From Bog-473 sp963738135 (GTDB taxonomy: Bacteria > Actinomycetota > Acidimicrobiia > Acidimicrobiales > RAAP-2): DNA of 64,000 bases. A program made the position numbers and the translations under genes. The notes under the pieces are model-generated. The model was not told where the DNA came from. It saw only the letters and a list, made by a program, of their open reading frames with translations, and ran no database searches. Numbering within the stretch: the first letter of the stretch is position 1; every line of letters starts with the position of its first letter. Where the stretch lies: NCBI GenBank assembly GCA_963738135.1, contig CAVTVK010000007.1, positions 62,001 through 126,000 of the forward strand, read 5' to 3'. Below are positions 56,458-64,000 of the stretch, one piece after another.

Positions 56458-58144
56458 TCAGCGCTCCGCGGCGGCAGCGGCACCCGCCACCGCCGACACC
56501 GCAGTCTCGGCGGCCCAGCGGTAGTCGGCCTTGCCCGACGGGGAGCGCTGGATCTGCTCCACGAACACCACCTCCTTGGGCAGCTTGTAACGCGCGACGT
56601 GAGCCGAGGCCTCCTCAATGACCGATTCGCCGGTGGTCGTCGCACCCTCGGCCACTTGCACGACGGCCACCACCTCCTGGCCCCAGCGTTCGGAAGGACG
56701 ACCGACCACGACCACATCGGCGACAGCAGCGTGGCCGGCGATGGCCCGCTCGACTTCCTCGACGAAGATCTTCTCGCCGCCCGAGTTGACCGTCACCGAA
56801 TCGCGGCCCAGCAGCTCGATCTGACCGTCGGCCCGGTGCCGGGCCCGGTCGCCGGGGATGGAGTAGCGAACACCGTCGATCACGGGAAAGGTGCGCGCCG
56901 TCTTCTCAGGGTCCCCGAGATACCCGAGTGGCACATTCCCTGTCTGCGCCAGCCAGCCGTTGCCCTCGTGGCCCGGCTCGAGCACCCGTGAAAGGGTCTC
57001 GTCGACCACCAGGGTCCCGGGCCCGGGCAGGAACGACCCCACCTCCACGTCGTCCATGGAGGTCACGTGCATCTGCGCGCCGGTTTCCGAGGAGCCGGCG
57101 GAGTCCGAGATGACGAGGTTGGGGATGCGCTCGACGGCCATGGCGCGCACGGCCGGCGTGAGCGGCGCGCCGCCATTGCCCACCGCGAAGAACGACGACA
57201 GGTCGTACTTCTTCTTGTCGAGCTGCAGCAGCAGCGGGCGCAGCACCGCATCGCCGACGATCGTGATGGAGGTCGCCTTCTCGCGCTCGACCACCGACCA
57301 GACGTCATCGGGGTCGACCCGGTGCGTGTTGTCCGGGAAGATCAGCGTGGCGCCCGTGGCCATCAGCATGAAGCAGGCCCATTGCGCCGCGCCGTGCATG
57401 AGCGGGGGCAGGATCATCAGCCGCACCGGGTAGCTGGAGGCGAGCCGTTCGGTCAGGTTCTCGTAGCTCGTGACGATGTTCCACGAACCCACCTGCCGCC
57501 CGCCCATCGCCGCCATGAAGATGTCGTGCTGGCGCCACAGCACGCCCTTGGGCATGCCCGTCGTGCCCCCCGTGTAGAGCACGTAGAGGTCGTCGGGGGA
57601 GGGCTGGACCGGCGGTCCGTCGGGCGAGGATGCCGCCAACGCCTCCTCGTACCAGACCGCACCGGGGAGGAGGGGGTGACCCGATTCGTCGTCGACCTGG
57701 AGCAGCACGTCGGGGGGCGAGTCCAAGGTGGGCAGCACCTCGGCCAGGGTCGGGGCCAGCGAGGAGTGCAGGATCATGGCCCGCGGTCTGGCGTCGTTGA
57801 GCAGGTACCGCAGCTCCTCGCCGACGTAGCGGTAGTTGACGTTGAAAGGGGCGACCCGGGCCCGGTACGAGCCGAGCATCCCCTCCAAGTACTCGTTGCC
57901 GTTGTACAGGGCGAGGGCCACGTGGTCCTGGCCCGACTCCCAGCCCTGCAGGTCGGCCCGCTCGCGCCGCACACCCAGGCCCTGGCCGTGCAGATAGGAC
58001 GCGAGTCGGCGCGAGCGCTCCGCCAGGTCGGCGTAGCTGAGGCGCCGGTCGCGCCAGACGATACATTCCCGATCGGCCAGGCTCTCGACAAGGACGTCGA
58101 AGGCCTTGGCCAGGTTGAACTGGACGGTCGGGTGTCGTGGTCAC
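56458..58144 (-). CDS. AMP-dependent acyl-CoA synthetase/ligase
   Basis: About 560 residues. Core motifs are DDLYVLYTGGTTGMPKGVLW (ATP loop), SSETGAQMH and the hinge/C-domain LLGRDSVTVNSGGEKIFVEE with a final KLPKEVVFVEQ and SPSGKADYRW (catalytic Lys). It activates a carboxylic acid as acyl-AMP and acyl-CoA. The N-terminal VQFNLAKAFDVLVESLADRE is in the same frame as the core but has no start codon. GTG 58144 (TTTPDRP frame) is one base out of phase and would be the natural start, so an extra base near 58138 is likely. It is divergent from the aldehyde dehydrogenase gene. Confidence 0.9.
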
Positions 58145-58242
58145 GGGTCCGCACTGTATCGGTGAGCCTCCACTGCGGCCCCGGCGAGGTGAAGGCGGCC
58201 TCCGTTTGGGGGACGAGGCCCGTCATCGGCAAAGATCACGGC

Positions 58243-59595
58243 GTGGACCTCCGCAACCCAGCCACCGGCGAGGTGCTCACCACCATCGAGGGCCTGACCG
58301 CCGAGCAGACCGACGCGGCCATTCTGCGGGCCGCCGCGGCCTTCGAGGAGTGGCGCGCCGTCGCGCCCGGGGACCGGGCCCGGCTGCTCCGTCGGTTCGC
58401 CGCTGCCGTCGACGCCGACATCGTCCAGCTGGCCGCGCTGGAGGTGATCAACGCCGGTCACGTCCTGGGGAACGCCCGCTGGGAGGCGGGCAACGTGCGC
58501 GACGTCATCGAGTTCTATGCCGGCGCGCCCGAGCGCCACAGCGGCCGGCAGATCCCCGTGCCGGGCGGCCTCGACGTGACGTTCCACGAGCCGCTGGGGG
58601 TCGTCGGCATCATCGTGCCCTGGAACTTCCCCATGGCCATCGCCGGCTGGGGCTTTGCCCCCGCCCTGGCCGCCGGCAACACCGTCGTGCTCAAGCCGGC
58701 GGAGCTCACGCCGCTCAGCGCGCTGCGCATCGGCGAGCTCGCGCTCGAGGCCGGCCTTCCCGAGGGCGTCCTGCAGATCCTGCCCGGCAAGGGCAGCATC
58801 GTGGGCCAGCGCTTCGTCGACCATCCCGCCGTGCGCAAGGTGTGCTTCACCGGCTCCACGGAGGTGGGGCGCCAGGTCATGGCCGGGTGCGCCCAGCAGA
58901 TCAAGCGGGTGACGCTCGAGCTGGGCGGCAAGAGCGCCAACATCGTGTTCGCCGATGCCGACCTGGAGCTCGCGGCGGCGCGGGCGCCCTACGGCGTGTT
59001 CGACAATGCGGGACAGGACTGCTGCGCCCGCTCGCGCATTCTGGTGGAACGGTCCGCGTACCAGCGCTTCATGGAGTTGCTCGAGCCGGCCGTCGCCGGC
59101 GTCAGGGTCGGCGACCCGACGCTCGAGGAGACCGAGATGGGCCCGCTCATCTCCGAGACCCACCTGGCCAGTGTGGCCTCCTTCGTTCCCGACGACGCAC
59201 CGGTGGCCTTCCGGGGCAGCTGCCCCGACGGTCCGGGCAACTGGTTCGCCCCGACCGTGCTGGCGCCGGTGGATCCTGGCGCGCGGGCGGCCACCGAGGA
59301 GATCTTCGGGCCCGTCGTCGCCGTCATCCCCTTCGAGGACGAGGCCGATGCCGTCCGCATGGCCAACGACACGCCCTACGGGTTGTCAGGGTCGCTGTGG
59401 ACGCGCGACGTGGGCCGGGCGCTCCGGGTGGCGCGGGCGGTCGAGACCGGAACCTTGTCGGTCAACTCGCATTCGTCGGTGCGTTACTGGACGCCGTTCG
59501 GCGGGGCCAAGCAGTCCGGCATCGGCCGCGAGCTCGGGCCCGACGCGCTGGAGGCGTTCAGCGACGTGAAGAACGTGTTCATCAGCTCGGACTAG
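58243..59595 (+). CDS. Aldehyde dehydrogenase
   Basis: About 450 residues from GTG 58243 (RNPATGEVLTTIEG); GTG 58189 is an alternative. PLGVVGIIVPWNFPMAIAGW (cofactor), VCFTGSTEVGRQ, TLELGGKSANIVFADADLE (general-base Glu) and NAGQDCCARSRILVE with the catalytic Cys are all present, as is EEIFGPVVAVIPF. It oxidises an aldehyde to the acid with NAD(P)+. It is followed after 35 bases by an SDR, with which it may form a two-step alcohol-to-acid route feeding the divergent CoA synthetase. Confidence 0.92.
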   Translation: MDLRNPATGEVLTTIEGLTAEQTDAAILRAAAAFEEWRAVAPGDRARLLRRFAAAVDADIVQLAALEVINAGHVLGNARWEAGNVRDVIEFYAGAPERHSGRQIPVPGGLDVTFHEPLGVVGIIVPWNFPMAIAGWGFAPALAAGNTVVLKPAELTPLSALRIGELALEAGLPEGVLQILPGKGSIVGQRFVDHPAVRKVCFTGSTEVGRQVMAGCAQQIKRVTLELGGKSANIVFADADLELAAARAPYGVFDNAGQDCCARSRILVERSAYQRFMELLEPAVAGVRVGDPTLEETEMGPLISETHLASVASFVPDDAPVAFRGSCPDGPGNWFAPTVLAPVDPGARAATEEIFGPVVAVIPFEDEADAVRMANDTPYGLSGSLWTRDVGRALRVARAVETGTLSVNSHSSVRYWTPFGGAKQSGIGRELGPDALEAFSDVKNVFISSD

Positions 59596-59630
59596 GCAGC
59601 AGCCCGAGAGGCCTTGGCAGGAGGAACGAC

Positions 59631-60419
59631 ATGAGCGACGAGACCATCCCGTACGCCCACCGGCTCGTCGGTCGCGTGGCGGTTGTCACGGGGGGCGCCA
59701 GTGGCATCGGGCGCGCCATGTGCGAGCGCTTCGCCAGCGAGGGCGCCCAGGTGGCCGTGGTCGATCTCGACGAGGAGGCCGGCGGCGCGGTGGCGGCCGC
59801 GGTGGACGGGATGTTCGTCCGGGCCGACGTCACGTCCTCCGACGACGTGGAAGCCCTGTACGCCGAGGTGGCCGGCCGCTACGGCGGGATCGACGTCTGC
59901 TGCAACAACGCCGGCATCAGCCCGCCGGACGACGACTCCATCCTCGACACCGGCCTCGAGGCGTGGGACCGCGTGCAGCGGGTCAACCTGACGTCGGTCT
60001 ACCTGTGCTGCAAGCACGCGCTGCCGCACCTGCTGGCCCGGGGCAAGGGGTCGATCATCAACACCGCCTCCTTCGTCGCCGTCATGGGAGCGGCGACGAG
60101 CCAGGTCAGCTACACCGCGTCGAAGGGCGGCGTGCTGGCCATGTCACGCGAGCTCGGCGTGCAGTTCGCCCGTCAAGGCGTGCGGGTCAACGCGCTCTGT
60201 CCCGGGCCGGTCAACACACCGCTGCTGCAGGAGCTCTTCGCCAAGGACCCCGAGCGGGCGGCGCGGCGCCTGGTGCACATTCCGATGGGCCGCTTCGGCG
60301 AGGCGACCGAGATCGCCGCGGCCGCCGCCTTCCTGGCGTCCGACGACTCGTCGTTCATCACGGCGTCGACATTCCTCGTCGACGGCGGGATCTCCGGGGC
60401 CTACGTCACCCCGTTGTAG
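59631..60419 (+). CDS. Short-chain dehydrogenase/reductase
   Basis: 262 residues from ATG 59631 with AGGAGG eight bases upstream. Motifs: RVAVVTGGASGIGRAMCERF, DVCCNNAGISPPDDDS, catalytic Ser in IINTASFVAVMGAAT, YTASKGGVLAMSRELG and NALCPGPVNTP. It is a classical NAD(P)-dependent SDR in an operon with the aldehyde dehydrogenase. Likely role: oxidation of an alcohol to a ketone or aldehyde. Confidence 0.92.
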   Translation: MSDETIPYAHRLVGRVAVVTGGASGIGRAMCERFASEGAQVAVVDLDEEAGGAVAAAVDGMFVRADVTSSDDVEALYAEVAGRYGGIDVCCNNAGISPPDDDSILDTGLEAWDRVQRVNLTSVYLCCKHALPHLLARGKGSIINTASFVAVMGAATSQVSYTASKGGVLAMSRELGVQFARQGVRVNALCPGPVNTPLLQELFAKDPERAARRLVHIPMGRFGEATEIAAAAAFLASDDSSFITASTFLVDGGISGAYVTPL

Positions 60420-60442
60420 GGCGGACCCGGTCGACGAGGCGG

Positions 60443-61136
60443 TCAGCCTCCGAGGCTGTCCCGCAGTTCCTGTAGTTCGTGACGGAGCTCTGCCACGTCC
60501 GCCCGGAGCTCGGCCAGCTCGCCGCGCAGGTCATCCCCGTCGTCGGCCGTGGTAGTGGTGATGTTGCTGTCTCCGCCCGAATCAGACGAGACCCGGTAAC
60601 GCGTCGGCGTCTCGGCGTCGCTCGGCGTTCGATGGCGGATCGGGAGCGGAGACCAACGTGGTGGCCCAACGCTCCTCCTTCTGGCCGGGCCGCCGCCCGA
60701 CGTCGCGGGCGAGCGACTCTTCCCGCGCCGCCAACAGGTTGAGTTCGTGCTCCACCTCGGAGAGCGCCTCGAACCGCGCCATCCGCTCGGTGCGGATACG
60801 CAGCTCGCCGATCGTCTGCGGTCCGCGGAGCAGCAGTACGGCCAGAATGGCGCACTGGCGGTCGTCGAGACCCAGGGTCTCGTCGAGGACCTGGCGGTAG
60901 CGGACGACAGAACGGCCGTGCGCCGGCAGGACGAAGCGGACCAGTTTCTGGTCCTTGAGATCATCGAGGGCGGCGAGGACCGACGTCTCGTCGTAGTCGA
61001 CCACCGGCTCCCGGTTGGAGGTCTGGTTGCAGGCCGACTGCAGGGCGTTGACCGTCAACGGGTACTGCTGGGGGGTGGCGAGGCCCTTCTCAATCAGCGC
61101 GCCCAGCACACGGCCGCACTCGGGGCTGAGCTGCAT
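60443..61136 (-). CDS. YceH/DUF480 family protein, frameshifted near its end
   Basis: From ATG 61136: LSPECGRVLGALIEKGLATP, QQYPLTVNALQSACNQTSNR, SVLAALDDLKDQKLVRFVLP and DDRQCAILAVLLLRGPQTIG are the two winged-helix domains of DUF480. The open frame stops at 60582 after GQKEERWATTLVSAPDPPSN. Another frame continues with a leucine-heptad coiled coil (DLRGELAELRADVAELRHEL) to a TGA at 60443, the tail seen in this family, so an indel near 60610 is likely. Function of the family is unknown; DNA binding is suggested by the winged helices. Confidence 0.85.
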
Positions 61137-61294
61137 GCGGGCGAGCATACGGCTGGCCCGCAGGGGCGACGGTTCCGGCCCTGCGGTCACGCGCCGCGAC
61201 GCCCCGGCCTGGTTTCCCTCCCTTTTGTCTGCAACCGGGGCTACTCTGCAGGAACAGCGGCCCGCCAGGGCCCGGGGGCGAGGTTGGAGGGGAC

Positions 61295-62576
61295 ATGACC
61301 GACCTGATCGAACGCGTCGACGCGGTCTTCACTGCGGAGGCCGACGAGGCACAAGGGACCGGACCACACGAGGGCAGCCCGCGGCAGGGCAGCAAGGGCC
61401 GACCGCTGCAGATCTTGTTCGCGGTCACGCTGGGCGGCTCTGCCGTGCTGCTCTTCGCCATGGCCTCTGGTCACCTGAAGGGGACGCAGGCCACGGTCGG
61501 CATCGTGGCCGCGCTGGTGCAGGTGGCGCTGGCGATCGGGGTACTGTCGCGCCCGTCCAGAGGCCTCTACGCCGCGGCGGCGGTGGCCGACGCCGCCGTT
61601 GCCGTGTTCTGGCTGGCCGTCGAAGGCCCGCACGCCGTCTCCATGGTGACCGCGGGTATCGGCGTGGCGCTGTCGGGCCTCGCAGTCGCGTTGGGTGCCG
61701 CGCTCGGCCATCCGGCCCGCGCTGGGGAGCGCGTGGTCGTCGGCGACGTCGGTGTTCGGCTCCCTGCTCCCGCTCGCCGTCGTGGGCATGACCATCGGCG
61801 GGCTCTTCGGGACGACGGCGGCACTCAGCGCGCCCGTCGCGGCGAGCTCCCACGCTAAGACGCCCGTGGGCAACGCCTCGGCTGCGCTGGCCGAGGCGAC
61901 GACGGTCAAGGTGCCCGGTGAGACCTCCAAGTCGTTCGCCAGCACCCTCGCGGGCAACTCGACCGAGAAGGCGGAGAACGCCCTCTGGGTGCCGCTCGGC
62001 CCGACAGACCAGGCCGCGTTGACCGAGCAGCTCGCCCAGGCCTACCAGGCGGCAGAACGCTTCCCCACCGTGGCCTCGGCCAAGGCGGCCCACATGATCC
62101 TGGCCGGTGGCATGGCGCCCGGGGTGGGCGCGCACTACCAGCTGATCAACGGGGACATCTTCAAGGGCATCAACGTCGACGGTACCGTCAATGCCCTGTA
62201 CCCCGCCTCGTGGATCTACGCCAGCACCGCCGACAACGCGCCGGTCGTCGGCATCATGTACGAGTCGTTCGGCGCCACGGCACCGACGGGCTTCGTCGGG
62301 CCGAATGACCACTGGCACCGCCACTCCGACGTCTGCGTGCAGTACACCAACGGCGAGATCGCCGTCCCGTTCGCGGCCGACCAGGACGTGACGCCGCAGG
62401 AGTGCGCCGACGTGCACGGCCAGTTCATGAAGAAGACCATCTGGATGGTGCACGCCTGGGTCGTGCCGGGTTGGGAGAGCCCGCAGGGCGTCTTCTCCCA
62501 CGACAACCTGCACGTCTACTGTCCGGGCAACACGGACCTGGTCAACGCAATCGGGTTCTGCAACCGCCAGTCCTGA
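61295..62576 (+). CDS. Membrane protein with His/Cys-rich extracytoplasmic domain, frameshifted
   Basis: ATG 61295 follows GGAGGGGAC. Residues 35-150 hold four helices (LQILFAVTLGGSAVLLFAMA, GIVAALVQVALAIGVLS, LYAAAAVADAAVAVFWLAV, GIGVALSGLAVALGAALG). The frame then changes near 61720; the second frame adds a fifth helix (SLLPLAVVGMTIGGLFGTTA) and a domain of about 230 residues to 62576. This domain has DHWHRHSDVCVQYTNG, CADVHGQFMKKTIWMVHAW and HDNLHVYCPGN, a dense set of His and Cys suited to metal binding. The next gene is copC-copD. A role in copper handling is inferred from these two facts. Family not recognised. Confidence 0.7.
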
Positions 62577-62619
62577 GCCCGGCGCTCCGGACCGCTCGGC
62601 GGGGAGGGTACGCGCGTAC

Positions 62620-64000
62620 ATGAGCAGGCTGCGACGTCCTCTGTTCGCCGGCATCCTCGGATGTCTGGCCGTCGTGGGCTGGGCCACGCCTGCCGCCGCG
62701 CACGCCGCGGTGAGGGCCTCGTCACCGGCGCAGGGGGCGCACCTGGCCAAGATTCCGCACACGGTCACGATCAACTTCGACCAACCCGTGCGGCCCGACG
62801 CCGGGGGCCTGGTCGTCCTCGACTCTTCCGGGCAGCAGGTGCAGGTGGCCACGGAGCACCCGTCACCGGCCACGCTCTCGGCCACTCTGCCGGCCTCGCT
62901 CGGGTCGGGCGCCTACGTCTCTGACTACACCGTCACGTCGGTCGATGGGCACGTGGTCAGCGGCGGCATCGTCTTCCTGGTCGGCCACGTCAAGGCCGGC
63001 GCCATCAGCGCGCTGTCGGCCCGCCCCCGGACGTCGTTCACCACCTGGGTCGACGACTTCGGTCAGTTCCTCGTCTACCTCGGCGTCCTCGTTGGGTCGG
63101 GTGTGGCCTTCTTCCTGGCCTTCATCCTGCAGGGTGGCGACGAGCGGCGGCAGCTGCGCCGTTGGGCCTACGGGGCCGTTGCGTTGGGCGTGGCGGGCAT
63201 GGCTGTGACCGGTGCAGCGCAGGCCGCGCTGACCGGGGGCGGGTTCTCGGCCGTGACGCACTGGAGCATCGACACGGAGTCCTTCGGCGGCAAATTCGGG
63301 GAGCAGTGCGGTGCGCAGTTGGTCGGGTTGGCGGCCTGCCTGGTGTCGCTGCATCTGCGCACGACGATCAGCCGGCAGTTCGCCGCCTTCTACGGCCTGC
63401 TTGTGGCCGCCGGTGCCTTCGTCCTGTTCGGCCATGCCCTCGTTTCACAAGAGCGCTGGCTGAGCATTCCTGCTGACATCGTGCACGTGGTCTTCGCCGC
63501 CATGTGGGCGGGCGGGCTGGTCGGGCTGGTCACCGTGCTGCGGAGCCGGACCCGGGCGGCACGCCTGGCCGGACAACTCCCGGCCAACCGGTCCGCCGCG
63601 GACGGCTGACGGTAGACCGGTGGCGGCGGCAGGCTCCAGTCTCAGCCGGGCTGCGGGGGCAGGGACGTCCACCGTGCTGCTGGAGCGGCCCGCACCCTCG
63701 ACGGCGGTGTCGGGATTCGGGGCTGTGCCGGGTAGCGACGGCGACGGCGACGGCACGTTGCTGGCCGACACGGCCGGGGTCGTCGGGCGCTTCTCGACCA
63801 TGGCCGGGATCTCGTTCGCCGGCATCCTCGTCGCCGGCACGCTGCTGGCCATCGTCGAGGTGGGGTCGGTGGCCAACCTCTTCGAGACGGGCTACGGCCA
63901 ACTCCTGCTGCTCAAGATCGCCCTGGTCGGCCTACTGCTAATCCTCGCCTGGTACAACCGCTTCCTGCTGCTACCCGGCCTGTTCTCGGCCGCCGCGGCG
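62620..64000 (+). CDS. CopC-CopD copper resistance fusion protein, frameshifted and cut by window edge
   Basis: The signal peptide ends AAA|HAAVRASSP, placing His28 as mature residue 1; with Asp109 and His111 in SVDGHVV it forms the CopC copper(II) site. CopD helices follow (VDDFGQFLVYLGVLVGSGVA, ALVSQERWLSIPADIVHVVF, with IVHVVFAAMWAGGLVGL). The frame stops at 63609, but the adjacent frame, open to the window end without a stop, carries the rest of CopD (FSTMAGISFAGILVAGTLLA, QLLLLKIALVGLLLILAWYN). One indel near 63600 rejoins them. The product binds and moves copper across the membrane. The 3' end lies outside the window. Confidence 0.85.

Noticed and set aside
57067..58242. Long in-frame extension upstream of the aldehyde dehydrogenase
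   Set aside because: It lies opposite the acyl-CoA synthetase gene and has shadow composition; the dehydrogenase domain begins near 58243.

Overview
The window is high-GC, densely packed DNA from an actinobacterium. The gene set (F420-type LLM oxidoreductase, cobalamin-dependent MetH and acyl-CoA mutase, many SDR/VOC/acyl-CoA enzymes, GTG starts, ATGA/GTGA gene overlaps) fits the class Acidimicrobiia best. That placement is inference; no rRNA or other phylogenetic marker gene is present. No tRNA, rRNA, CRISPR array, insertion sequence, prophage or replication origin was recognised.

Layout. 0-5.3 kb: 3' part of a lipB-lipA reading frame, a secreted Thr/Pro-linker protein, a DyP peroxidase with an encapsulin cargo tail, an acyl-CoA dehydrogenase and a DinB-like protein. 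5.4-12.9 kb: small accessory genes (Clp-N protein, VOC proteins, nucleotidyltransferase, secreted GH26-like hydrolase, PAP2, membrane glycosyltransferase, hydrolase). 12.8-17.8 kb: cobalamin block with metH, a membrane-anchored partner overlapping it, and a divergent cobalamin adenosyltransferase. 17.8-24.6 kb: nitroreductase, rhodanese-MoeB, methyltransferase, hydrolase plus aldo/keto reductase, CtaG, VOC. 24.7-32.4 kb: acyl-CoA mutase large subunit, biotin-dependent carboxylase alpha subunit with an M20 hydrolase and ABM protein, and the divergent biotin ligase. The carboxylase, mutase and adenosyltransferase together suggest a propionyl-CoA to succinyl-CoA route.

32.4-49 kb is a surface-glycan locus. 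It holds rmlB, rmlD, UDP-glucose dehydrogenase, a UDP-glucuronate decarboxylase-like gene, several glycosyltransferases, a secreted tandem aspartyl-protease-like protein, a large membrane glycosyltransferase-like protein, an epimerase, an acyltransferase-3 and an FkbM methyltransferase. Between about 32.9 and 42.9 kb nearly every gene is broken by single-base indels. Several are one-base losses in short T or C runs, and the broken genes keep conserved protein sequence and ATGA junctions. Uncorrected sequencing or assembly errors are therefore the likelier cause than gene decay, and further isolated frameshifts occur across the window.

49-61 kb: an ArsR/AHSA1 operon with a promoter and operator that look leaderless, SDR, LLM oxidoreductase, secreted protein, esterase lipoprotein, quinone oxidoreductase, GNATs, Tag glycosylase, acyl-CoA synthetase, aldehyde dehydrogenase, SDR and a YceH-like protein. 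61.3-64 kb: a His/Cys-rich membrane protein next to a CopC-CopD protein running off the right edge, a probable copper-handling pair.

Most interesting candidates: the tandem retropepsin-like protein, the His/Cys-rich membrane protein beside CopCD, the encapsulin-cargo peroxidase without a shell gene in the window, and the leaderless ArsR operator.
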